Notes under the pieces: generated by a model
Databases searched by the model: none
Seen by the model: only the letters and a program-made list of their open reading frames with translations
What the model was told of the DNA's origin: nothing
Assembly (NCBI RefSeq): GCF_002150765.1
Contig: NZ_MUYM01000088.1
Location: 1 to 50,094, forward strand
Source of the DNA: Lentzea kentuckyensis
GTDB taxonomy: Bacteria > Actinomycetota > Actinomycetes > Mycobacteriales > Pseudonocardiaceae
Direction of reading: 5' to 3'
DNA: 50,094 nt
Part shown: one piece after another, positions 16,911-24,567 of the stretch
Numbering within the stretch: the stretch's first letter is position 1
Layout of the letters: each line of letters begins with the position of its first letter
Program-made: the position numbers and the translations under genes

Positions 16911-17831
16911 TCAGTGGATGTCGGCGCGGGCCGCGAGCACCATCGCGCCGAAGGACCGCATGTCCGGCCGTTGCGCCGGATCCACGGCCAGCGCGGCCTG
17001 TACCGCCGCCGCGAGCCGTTCCGGAACGGGTGCCCACGACGTGAGCGGGAGTGGACCGGCCGGACGTCCGGCGATCACGTGGTAGGCGAGGGCCGCGACC
17101 TGGTAGACGTCGGTCCAGCCACCGACGTTGCCGCTGCCGCGCATGTGCTGCTCCGGCGCCTGATAAGCGGAGGGATGCTCGTTGCGCCCGACGGGCCGCG
17201 CGGCGAGCCCGAGGTCTCGCAACACGAGACGACCGTCGTCCAGCACGATCACCCCGTCCGGGGTGAGACCGCGATGCGCGAGGCCGCGCTCGTGCAGGCT
17301 GCCGAGCGTCGTGCCGAGGCCGGCGAGCCCTCCACAGAGCCGGAACAGCCGCAACGAGTCCATGACGTGCGTCCCCACCAACGCGTCGAGCCCGTCGCAC
17401 GGCTTGCCCGAACTCGACGTGGGCCACGTCGAGACCAACGTCGTCGTCCGGCCGGTCACGTCGAACTGCACCACCCGCGGAAACCCCGTGCCCCGCAACG
17501 CTTTCAGCAGGTCGGCCTCGGCCCCGAGCGCACCCGCCGGCGTCGCCTGCCGGAGCCAGACGTGGCCGTCCGGTGCCTTGCACCGAGCCTGGCGGCGCCA
17601 CGTCGTGCCGTCGTCCGACCAGCGTTCCTCGGCGAGGTGAGCCTGGACGAGATAGGTGCGCTGACCGACGGTGACCTCAGCCCCGGCGCCGAACGCCTGC
17701 GGCTTCTCGACCTCGGTCGGCACGATGAACCGTGCCCCGCCGTACAAGTGCACATCGCCGTGGACGTCGCGCGCCTGCACCACCGGACCGGACACATGGC
17801 CGTCCACCGAGTTCGTGACCTCGTCGCTCAC
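16911..17831 (-). CDS. pseudokinase with N-terminal RHIM-like amyloid-signalling motif
   Basis: 306 residues from GTG 17831 (GGAGG just upstream). Residues about 7-33 read NSVDGHVSGPVVQARDVHGD followed by VHLYGG, the pattern of bacterial RHIM-like/BASS amyloid motifs used for self-assembly signalling. The rest has a protein-kinase fold outline: HRGLTPDGV (186-194) stands for HRDLKPxN, RDLGLAA (205-211) for DFG, then YQAPEQHMRGSGNVGGWTDVYQVAALAYHVIAG. The VAIK lysine appears as WLRQ, the HRD aspartate is Gly and the Asn is Gly, so phosphotransfer is unlikely. First gene of the operon with the helicase. Confidence 0.82.
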   Translation of the reverse strand: MSDEVTNSVDGHVSGPVVQARDVHGDVHLYGGARFIVPTEVEKPQAFGAGAEVTVGQRTYLVQAHLAEERWSDDGTTWRRQARCKAPDGHVWLRQATPAGALGAEADLLKALRGTGFPRVVQFDVTGRTTTLVSTWPTSSSGKPCDGLDALVGTHVMDSLRLFRLCGGLAGLGTTLGSLHERGLAHRGLTPDGVIVLDDGRLVLRDLGLAARPVGRNEHPSAYQAPEQHMRGSGNVGGWTDVYQVAALAYHVIAGRPAGPLPLTSWAPVPERLAAAVQAALAVDPAQRPDMRSFGAMVLAARADIH

Positions 17832-17878
17832 ACCGCCTCCAGCACGGCCGGCAGAAGCATCAGAGGCTTGCAGGTTCA

Positions 17879-17922
17879 CCCGTTTGTGTCCAGCCGATTC
17901 GACCATTCCGCCCAACATTGCG
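17879..17922 (-). promoter_or_regulatory. 44-bp repeated upstream motif, copy B (before the pseudokinase operon)
   Basis: Minus-strand copy with TTGGGCGGAATGG and then CGAATCGGCTGGACACAAACG, ending 47 bp before the GTG at 17831. It is 37/44 identical to copy A before the M48 gene. Most differences lie outside the GAATCGGCTGGAC core. Candidate co-regulatory promoter element. Confidence 0.6.
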
Positions 17923-17984
17923 CAGAATTGCTCAATCTCGGCCAACGGCTCACGGAGCCGCGCCGCCCGTGATATCCGGTACCG

Positions 17985-18167
17985 GTGCACAAGGCCGCCA
18001 ACATCGTGCTGTTCGTCGCCGTCGACGACACCGACGTGCTCGGCTACATCCAGCTCAGCGACTACGAGAACATCGGGCTGAACCGGGTGGACGCGCGGAA
18101 GTTCTACGCGGCCAACGGGTACGAGGTCCGCAAGGAGCAGACGAACCTCATCAAGTGGTGGAGCTGA
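17985..18167 (+). pseudogene. remnant of a GNAT-family acetyltransferase
   Basis: A 60-codon frame reads like two ends of a GNAT protein joined together. The first half (IVLFVAVDDTDVLGYIQLS) matches the beta-strand before the acetyl-CoA site. The second half (NRVDARKFYAANGYEVRKEQ, then KWW) matches the usual C-terminal ARKFYxxxGY end. The R/Q-x-x-G-x-G/A acetyl-CoA loop between them is absent. An internal deletion is the simplest reading. The rest of 17832-18312 holds copy B of the repeated motif, the operator-like repeat at 18272-18296 and otherwise nothing I can assign. Confidence 0.5.
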
Positions 18168-18271
18168 GCGGTTCCTCCAGCACGGCGACCGGAGACGGCG
18201 GGTTCGAGGCCAGGCCGGACGGCACAGCGTTCACCAATCCCCCTGGTAACACGGCAGGCATTCCCCCCGAC

Positions 18272-18296
18272 AACGCGTATCATCCCGAAACGCGTT
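18272..18296. promoter_or_regulatory. inverted repeat upstream of the hybrid kinase
   Basis: AACGCGT (18272-18278) and ACGCGTT (18290-18296) are exact inverted repeats with an 11-bp spacer, ending 16 bp before the GTG at 18313. Arms, spacing and position suit a dimeric regulator or a leader hairpin. Confidence 0.4.
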
Positions 18297-18312
18297 GAGT
18301 AGCGGGGGTTTT

Positions 18313-21246
18313 GTGGCGAACGGCAGTGCGAAGCGACGTCCCACCATCGGGATGATCACCGCTGGCCCGCTGATCGAGCTCGCGGGCGAGCAGTGGCGTG
18401 GTGTCAGCGACGGGGCTCAGCACCTCGGTTGCGACCTCGTGTGCTTCGTGGGCAGCGAATTGGACCACCCGGAGCTGCACAAGCGTCGGGCGAACACGGT
18501 CTATGACCTCGTTTCGCTGAACAGGATCGATGCGCTCGTCGTGTGGACTACGCGCGTGGGGCAGCTCATCGGGTCCGACGGCATGGAGGAGTACATCAAG
18601 CGGTACGCGCCCATGCCGATCGTGAGCGTTGAAACCGGCCTTGCCCAGTGGCCAACGATTTTGATGGACAACCGCGACGGCATGAAGCAGGCCGTCGACC
18701 ACCTCATCGAGGTGCACGGCAAGCGCCGGATCGCGTTCATCCGGGGGCCGCAAACGCATGCGGGCGCCCGAGAGCGGTTCCTGGGGTACGCGGATTCGTT
18801 GCGCAACCACGGGATCGCGTTCGACCCCTCGCTCGTCACGACGCCGGGCTCGTTCATCTGGGAACCGAACGGCGCGGCCGAGTCCGTGCGCAGGATGATC
18901 GCGCGGATCGACGTGCCGCCGGACGCCATCGCCGCCGCGAACGACGACTACGCGATCGGGGTCGTGTCCGCGCTGGAGGGGTTGGGCTTCCGCACGCCAG
19001 AAGACATCGCCGTCGTCGGATATGACAACCACACGAACGTCCGCACGCACGACCTCGGCTACCTGGCGCTGACCGGCGGTGGCACGTCCAGGGTGCAGCG
19101 CGAGGTCAACATCGACGCGGCGACGCCCGCGTTCACCACCGTGCGAGCGCCGTTCCACGAGATGGGGTTCCGGGCCGCGGAACTGGCGCTGGCACTGGTG
19201 CGGGGTGAACCCACGGTCTCCCGTCAGACGATGCCGACCGAACTGATCGTGCGCCGGTCGTGCGGGTGTCTGCCGTCCGGGCTCGGCGACCACGCGCCCG
19301 CGCACGGCCGGTTGAACATCTCCGAGTCGGCGACCGCGTCCACCGTGGCCGACCACCTGCGCGGCTCGCTCGGACCGCTGCAGGCCGCCCTTCCCGAGGG
19401 CTGGGCCGAACAGCTCATCGTCGAACTGATGGCGGCGGGGCGCGGCGAGGTCGAAGGCGCGGAGTTCCTCAAGCTGCTGGCCGAGTACATCCGCGCGAGT
19501 GCGCGCGCCGGGTGCGAACCAGAGCGGTGGTGGCCACCGCTGTTCGACCTGCATCGGTTCGTGACGGCACGGATCAGCGACGCGACACTCATCAACGACC
19601 TGTGGCTGCGCGTGCAGCTCCTCGTTGGCGATGCGTTCGCCACGGACGCACGCTTCAAATACCTTTCGCACGAGCGTCACGACCAGACGGTGCGTGAAGC
19701 CGGGCAACGGCTCATCGCGTCACGGGACGTGGACGAGCTGACCGACGCACTGGCAGACGAACTGCCACGGCTCGGCATCCCCGGCTGTCACGTCATCGCG
19801 TACGACACGCCAGGCACGGCGCGCGCGCTCGTCCGGTACGAGGACAACAAACTCAAGGACGTCCCCGACACCTCGTTCCCCGTCATCAACCTCACGCCGT
19901 ACCCGTTCCGGCGCGACGAGCCCTTCAGTTCGCTGATCGCCCCGCTCTACACCGACGAGGACCACCTCGGGTACGTGATCTTCGAGGAGGGTCCGGAGCC
20001 GGGCTGGATCTACGAGGCCGTGCAGCAGCAGCTCAGCAGTGCGTTGCGCACGATCCGTCTGATGCAGGACCTGAAGGACGCGCGCGCACGCCTGGAGGAA
20101 CGCGTCGGCGAGACCGAGGCACAACTGCGGCACGCGCAGAAGATGGAGGCCATCGGAAGGCTGACCGGTGGCATCGCGCACGACTTCAACAACATCCTCA
20201 CCGTCGTGAACGGCAACAGCGAGATGCTGCTGCGACGCACCCTTCAGGACGACCCGCGCCGCGCGGCGATCGAGGACATACGGCACGCGGGCGAACGGGC
20301 CGCGAACCTCACGAGGCAGCTGCTCGCGTTCACCCGCCAGCAGGTCCTGCACCCGGAGTCGTTGGACCTCAGGCACAACCTCACCAAAGTGCACTCGATG
20401 CTGCGCACGCTCGTGGGCGACCACATCGAGTTGGACATGCATCTGCCAGAAGGCGTCGCACGGGTGTGGGCGGACGCGGGTCAAGTCGAGCAGATCCTGT
20501 TCAACCTCGCGGTCAACTCCCGGGACGCGATGCCCGACGGCGGCAAGCTCATCGTCTCGATCGAGAACGCCACGCTCGGCGCCGGCGACACCGGCCGGAT
20601 CGTGGGCGTGCGGCCGGGCGAGTACGTGGTGATGCGGGTCCAGGACACCGGCGCGGGCATGGCCCCGGACGTGCGGGCGCAGGTGTTCGAGCCGTACTTC
20701 ACCACCAAACCCGTCGGGAAGGGCACCGGGCTCGGTCTGTCCACGGTGTTCGGCATCGTGCAGCAGTCCGGCGGCCAGATCGAGGTCATCAGCACGCTCG
20801 GCGGCGGCACGACCGTTGAGGTCTATCTGCCCGTGCCGTACGAACGCGACGGCAAGCCGGAAGCACCGTGCCCGCGCCGTACGACGTCACATCAGGGTGC
20901 GGGCACCGTGCTGCTCGTGGAGGACGACGCGCAGGTGCGGATCATGGCCCGCCGTTCGCTGGAGACCGCGGGCTACGCGGTGATCGAGGCGAGCGACGGG
21001 CAGGAGGCGCTGCAGCTGGCCACCGCGCACCGCAGCACGATCGACCTCGTGCTCACTGACGTCGTGATGCCGAAGATGGGCGGCCCCGAACTCGTCCGGC
21101 TGCTGCGTTCGACCGGCGCGGCGCCCGCGGTGATCTACCTGTCCGGGTACACGACGGACGAGGTCCTCGACGACGAGATGCTGATCACGAAGCCGTACGT
21201 GGAGAGCGAGCTGCTCGAACGCATCCGCGAGGTGCTGGCGCGCTGA
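18313..21246 (+). CDS. hybrid histidine kinase with LacI/ribose-binding-type sensor domain
   Basis: 977 residues from GTG 18313, which has GGGGG upstream; an in-frame TTG at 18295 is the alternative start. Residues 1-320 are a periplasmic-binding-protein-like/LacI ligand fold (RPTIGMITAGPL..., ILMDNRDGMKQAVDHLIEVHGKRRIAFIRGP, PPDAIAAANDDYAIGVVSAL, DIAVVGYDN) without an HTH, signal peptide or membrane helix, so sensing is cytoplasmic. A 200-residue linker with a GAF-like part and a coiled coil follows. The HisKA box is GGIAHDFNNIL with His near 623. The ATPase has NLAVNSRDAMPDGG, DTGAGM and GTGLGLSTVFGI. A C-terminal receiver has Asp near 916 (LVLTDVVMPKM) and ITKPY. Confidence 0.92.
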   Translation: MANGSAKRRPTIGMITAGPLIELAGEQWRGVSDGAQHLGCDLVCFVGSELDHPELHKRRANTVYDLVSLNRIDALVVWTTRVGQLIGSDGMEEYIKRYAPMPIVSVETGLAQWPTILMDNRDGMKQAVDHLIEVHGKRRIAFIRGPQTHAGARERFLGYADSLRNHGIAFDPSLVTTPGSFIWEPNGAAESVRRMIARIDVPPDAIAAANDDYAIGVVSALEGLGFRTPEDIAVVGYDNHTNVRTHDLGYLALTGGGTSRVQREVNIDAATPAFTTVRAPFHEMGFRAAELALALVRGEPTVSRQTMPTELIVRRSCGCLPSGLGDHAPAHGRLNISESATASTVADHLRGSLGPLQAALPEGWAEQLIVELMAAGRGEVEGAEFLKLLAEYIRASARAGCEPERWWPPLFDLHRFVTARISDATLINDLWLRVQLLVGDAFATDARFKYLSHERHDQTVREAGQRLIASRDVDELTDALADELPRLGIPGCHVIAYDTPGTARALVRYEDNKLKDVPDTSFPVINLTPYPFRRDEPFSSLIAPLYTDEDHLGYVIFEEGPEPGWIYEAVQQQLSSALRTIRLMQDLKDARARLEERVGETEAQLRHAQKMEAIGRLTGGIAHDFNNILTVVNGNSEMLLRRTLQDDPRRAAIEDIRHAGERAANLTRQLLAFTRQQVLHPESLDLRHNLTKVHSMLRTLVGDHIELDMHLPEGVARVWADAGQVEQILFNLAVNSRDAMPDGGKLIVSIENATLGAGDTGRIVGVRPGEYVVMRVQDTGAGMAPDVRAQVFEPYFTTKPVGKGTGLGLSTVFGIVQQSGGQIEVISTLGGGTTVEVYLPVPYERDGKPEAPCPRRTTSHQGAGTVLLVEDDAQVRIMARRSLETAGYAVIEASDGQEALQLATAHRSTIDLVLTDVVMPKMGGPELVRLLRSTGAAPAVIYLSGYTTDEVLDDEMLITKPYVESELLERIREVLAR

Positions 21247-21247
21247 G

Positions 21248-21637
21248 TCAGGACGCCTGAGCGCGCTTCGCGACCGCGAGACGGACCGTCTCGTCCAACG
21301 CCTCGATGCGGAACGGCTTCTGCAGGTACCCGGCGATCTCGTGCCCGGCGAACCGGCGCTCCAGCGACGTGCGGTCATGACCGCTGGTCAGCACGACCGG
21401 CACGATCAGGCCCTCGCGCTCCGCCTCGGCGAGCACCTCTTCCCCGGACAGGCCGGGCATGCTGTGGTCGAGCAGCATCGCGCTGATCTCCGCGCTGCGT
21501 TCGCGCAGGATCGCGATCGCCTCGACGCCGTCGCTCGCCTGCACAACGGTGAACCCGAGCTCCTCGAGCAGGCTGACGGTGTACCTCCGCACGGGGTCCT
21601 CGTCCTCGACCACGAGCACCAGCCCAGCTTGCGACAT
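21248..21637 (-). CDS. single-domain response regulator (receiver only)
   Basis: 129 residues from ATG 21637, starting MSQAGLVLVVEDEDPVRRY. It has the acidic pair ED near residue 11-12, phospho-acceptor Asp in AMLLDHSMPG, Thr/Ser in VLTSGHD and Lys in YLQKPF. There is no output domain. It converges with the hybrid kinase gene with one base between the stops, which suggests a phosphotransfer partner or phosphate sink for that kinase (inference). No ribosome binding site is visible, so it may be leaderless. Confidence 0.88.
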   Translation of the reverse strand: MSQAGLVLVVEDEDPVRRYTVSLLEELGFTVVQASDGVEAIAILRERSAEISAMLLDHSMPGLSGEEVLAEAEREGLIVPVVLTSGHDRTSLERRFAGHEIAGYLQKPFRIEALDETVRLAVAKRAQAS

Positions 21638-21831
21638 GCGCGTCAGTATGCCGGAACTTATTCGTTTCCTCAGCACCAGGTCGCCAACTATTTCTGGAAA
21701 TTCTTCACGAACTGCTCCATCAGGATGACATGGGCCATTTGGATCACACCATTGGTAGAGGGTCTGCGCTAACCTTCGCGGCACCGCTGCCGCTCCACGC
21801 TGAGAAAGAGGCACCAGGAAAGGCCAACTTC

Positions 21832-22458
21832 ATGCGTAAAGCGACGGCAGCAGCCGCTCTGGCCGTGCTGTTCACATTGTCGTCCGCACCCGCACACGCC
21901 GCGACGATTCCTTCGGAGCGCGTGACGATCGACGTGGTGACGGTGAACGGATCCGGGTGCAAGCAGGGCACCGCAGAAGTGATCGTCTCACCGGACAACA
22001 CCTCGTTCTGGGTGATCTACAGCGACTACCTCGCCCAGGCGGGCAAAGGTGCCGGTGCGACCGACTTCAGGAAGAACTGCCAGCTCACCCTGCAGATCAA
22101 CTCGCCACAGGGTTTCTCGTACGGTATCGCGGAAGCGACCTACGCGGGCTACGGACACCTGGAGCGCGGCTCGGTCGGGTACCAGTCGGTGAATTACTAC
22201 TTCCAGGGTCAAGCGGCCACCACCACGTGGAAGCACACGTTCAACGGGCCGTTCGACGACAACTGGTCGATCACCCATCGAACCGAGTTCTCGGAGATCG
22301 TCTGGGCCCCGTGCGGCGAGCAGAAGAATCTCAACGTCAACAGCTCTCTCCGCGTTGACAAGGGCTCTTCGGATGCCAATACAAACAGTTTCATGACGAT
22401 GGACTACCAACGCGGAGAAGTGCGCACGCTGCATCACTTCTCCTGGAAGCGCTGCTGA
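21832..22458 (+). CDS. secreted DUF4360-family protein, paralogue 1
   Basis: 208 residues from ATG 21832, preceded by AGGAAAGG. A Sec signal peptide (MRKATAAAALAVLFTLSSAP, cleavage after AHA) leads to a mature domain with the DUF4360 pattern: VTVNGSGCKQGTAEVIVSPD near its start, FRKNCQLTLQINSPQGFSY, paired cysteines and a closing SFMTMDYQ....HHFSWKRC. Members are secreted proteins of unknown function in actinobacteria and fungi. The next gene is a clear paralogue. Confidence 0.9.
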   Translation: MRKATAAAALAVLFTLSSAPAHAATIPSERVTIDVVTVNGSGCKQGTAEVIVSPDNTSFWVIYSDYLAQAGKGAGATDFRKNCQLTLQINSPQGFSYGIAEATYAGYGHLERGSVGYQSVNYYFQGQAATTTWKHTFNGPFDDNWSITHRTEFSEIVWAPCGEQKNLNVNSSLRVDKGSSDANTNSFMTMDYQRGEVRTLHHFSWKRC

Positions 22459-22539
22459 TTTTCTGAAGGCCGCCGCCACCTTCTCCAACCGCCACCGCCG
22501 CCACCCCCACCCTGCGAGATGCGTCGGAAAGGTCCCCCC

Positions 22540-23169
22540 ATGCTGAACGCGGTTGCCGCTGCCCTGCTGGCCTCCTCCATCATCATTCCGCCCGGCGCGC
22601 CCAACGACACGCCGCCGCCCGACCACATCACGATCGACATCGTCACGATCAACGGCTCCGGCTGCCCGGCAGGCACAGCGGCGGTCGCGGTGTCCGAGGA
22701 CAACAAGGCCTTCACCGTGACCTACAGCGACTACCTGGCCCAGGTCGGTGTCGGCGCGAAGCCCACCGACCTGCGCAAGAACTGCCAGCTCAACCTGCGG
22801 GTCAACGTGCCGCAGGGCTTCACCTACGGCGTCGCCCAAGCCGACTACAGAGGTTTCGCACACCTGGAGCGCGGCGCCTACGCGATCGAGAAGGCCAACT
22901 ACTACTTCCAGGGCATGTCGCAGACGGAGTCCATCTCCCACCGGTACAACGGCCCCGTCAGCGACGACTGGCAGGCCACGGACTCGACGGAAGTGGCCGC
23001 GATCGTCTTCGCACCGTGTGGCGAGAAGCGGAACTTCAACATCAACACCGAGCTCCGGGTCTACGCCGGCTCGTCCAACACGGCCACGACCACGAGTTTC
23101 ATGACGATGGACTCGACCGACGGCAGCCTCGAAACCACGTACCACTTCGCTTGGAAGACGTGCCCCTAG
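22540..23169 (+). CDS. secreted DUF4360-family protein, paralogue 2
   Basis: 209 residues from ATG 22540, which has GGAAAGG seven bases upstream; the ATG at 22519 lies before that site. It shares long stretches with the preceding gene (VTINGSGCPAGTAAVAVSED, YSDYLAQVG, LRKNCQLNLRVNVPQGF, SFMTMDSTDG, FAWKTC) and keeps the same cysteines. The hydrophobic N-terminus (LNAVAAALLASSIIIPPGAP) is a short signal-like segment without the basic n-region of paralogue 1. Tandem duplication; the 81-bp spacer is a low-complexity CCGCCACC run. The TAG stop lies in a CTAG followed by a terminator hairpin. Confidence 0.88.
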   Translation: MLNAVAAALLASSIIIPPGAPNDTPPPDHITIDIVTINGSGCPAGTAAVAVSEDNKAFTVTYSDYLAQVGVGAKPTDLRKNCQLNLRVNVPQGFTYGVAQADYRGFAHLERGAYAIEKANYYFQGMSQTESISHRYNGPVSDDWQATDSTEVAAIVFAPCGEKRNFNINTELRVYAGSSNTATTTSFMTMDSTDGSLETTYHFAWKTCP

Positions 23170-23176
23170 TAGTGCC

Positions 23177-23217
23177 GTGACTACCGCACGCGCTCACCCG
23201 AGCGTGTGCGGTAGCAC
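23177..23217 (+). terminator. terminator-like hairpin after the DUF4360 pair
   Basis: CTACCGCACGCGCT (23181-23194) pairs with AGCGTGTGCGGTAG (23201-23214) with one G-T position and a six-base loop. GTG/CAC extend it past a bulged A. There is no T-run, as is common in high-GC actinobacteria. It starts 8 bp after the stop codon. Confidence 0.65.
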
Positions 23218-23300
23218 ATATGTGAGCCGAGCCCCGTACAGATTCGCGTGCAACGGCGTCTTAACCCCTGACGGGGCAGGTCGGGGTAAAGGGGCAGCCA

Positions 23301-24560
23301 ATGCCAACCGCTGCATACGCGCAGTACGGTGAGGATCGGAAGGCTCACAGGGGAGGTCGGATCCTGACCACGACGCTGCTCCCGGCCAGACGGCCGGCTG
23401 AGACGGCGGCTGGCTCCCGCCGGTCGCGCGTCGACTACCGCGAGATCCTCGTGGACCTCGCGTTGATCTTCTTCGCCGTGCTCGACGTGTGGCTGCTCGG
23501 GCTGTGGATGGAGGCCGACCCCAGCCCGGACCTCCCGCCGATCGAGAGTTACCAGGTCTGGCTGAACTGGGCCGCGGTCGGCGCGCTGGTGCTGCGCCGC
23601 CGGTTCCCGTTCATCACGCTCGTGCTGACCATCCCCGGCTTCTTCGTCGGCTGGTCGCAGCTCGCCGCGATGATCGCGCTGTACTCGGTGGCGCGCCGCT
23701 ACGTCGGCGGCTGGCAGACGGGCCTCGCGGCCGCGCTGGTGTGGCTGTGCCGGTTCGTGGCCTGGCCGCCGCAGGAGCTGATCGACCGGCCCGCGTCGGG
23801 CCACTTCCACTCGGCCATCTACGGCTTCCTGGTGGCGGGCCTGCCGATCGCGATCGGCCTGCTGGCCCACGTTCGTCAGGAACTCTCCAGCCGCATCGTC
23901 GAGCTGGCGGAGGTGCGCGAGAGAGAGCGCGTGCTGCACGCTCACGCCATCCGAGCGGACGAAAGGGCAAAGCTCGCCCGCGAGATGCACGACGTGGTGT
24001 CGCACCAGGTGAGCCTCATCGCCATGCAGGCCGGTGCGCTGCGCATGGCCGTGGTCGACGCTGAGCACAAACAGGTCGCGGGCACCATCCGCATGTTGTC
24101 GACACGCACTCTCGACGAACTCCGTCAGCTCGTGTCCGTCCTGCGCACCACTGAGGACAACCAGCCAGGCGTGGACGAGCTGGCCGAACTGGCCGCCGAC
24201 GCGGGCTTCGAGGTGTCCGTGCAGGTCAAAGGCCCGGTCGAGGACCTCGCCGCACCCGTGTCCGGCGCCGTCTACCGGACGGTGCAGGAGGCCCTGACCA
24301 ACATCCGCAAGCACGCCGCCGGGGCGAGCGCGACCGTGCTCATCGACGCCCACGACGACGACGTGCTCGTCGAGGTGCGCAACACGGCCGCGGCTGACCC
24401 GTCGGCCGACTCGTCGCCGCTGCCCAGCGGCGGCCACGGCCTGGTCGGCCTCCGCGAGCGCGCCGCCCTGCTCGGCGGCGAGTTCTCCGCGGGGCCGACC
24501 GACGAGGGCGGCTTCCTGGTGTCGGCGTCGTTCCCGAAGCAGCGAACGGTCGGCGACTGA
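23301..24560 (+). CDS. NarL-type sensor histidine kinase
   Basis: 419 residues from ATG 23301, with AAAGGGG six bases upstream. The N-terminal half has about five hydrophobic membrane segments (LALIFFAVLDVWLLGLW, FITLVLTIPGFFVGWSQLAA and others). The HisKA_3 box LAREMHDVVSHQVSLIAMQA follows, then VYRTVQEALTNIRKHAAGA (N box) and GGHGLVGLRERAALLGG (G box). These kinases normally pair with a LuxR/NarL response regulator encoded next to them. None is present here; the next gene is a convergent Ser/Thr kinase 7 bp away. The signal is unknown. Confidence 0.93.
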   Translation: MPTAAYAQYGEDRKAHRGGRILTTTLLPARRPAETAAGSRRSRVDYREILVDLALIFFAVLDVWLLGLWMEADPSPDLPPIESYQVWLNWAAVGALVLRRRFPFITLVLTIPGFFVGWSQLAAMIALYSVARRYVGGWQTGLAAALVWLCRFVAWPPQELIDRPASGHFHSAIYGFLVAGLPIAIGLLAHVRQELSSRIVELAEVRERERVLHAHAIRADERAKLAREMHDVVSHQVSLIAMQAGALRMAVVDAEHKQVAGTIRMLSTRTLDELRQLVSVLRTTEDNQPGVDELAELAADAGFEVSVQVKGPVEDLAAPVSGAVYRTVQEALTNIRKHAAGASATVLIDAHDDDVLVEVRNTAAADPSADSSPLPSGGHGLVGLRERAALLGGEFSAGPTDEGGFLVSASFPKQRTVGD

Positions 24561-24567
24561 ACGCTGC

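Noticed and set aside
14006..17831. Assigning the helicase operon directly as a Mokosh system
   Set aside because: The kinase is separate and degenerate, and no PLD (HKD) nuclease motif is visible in any of the genes, so the match is only partial.
22459..22539. CCGCCACC-rich run between the DUF4360 genes as a regulatory repeat
   Set aside because: Low-complexity sequence with no regular unit or symmetry; more likely slippage near the duplication point.
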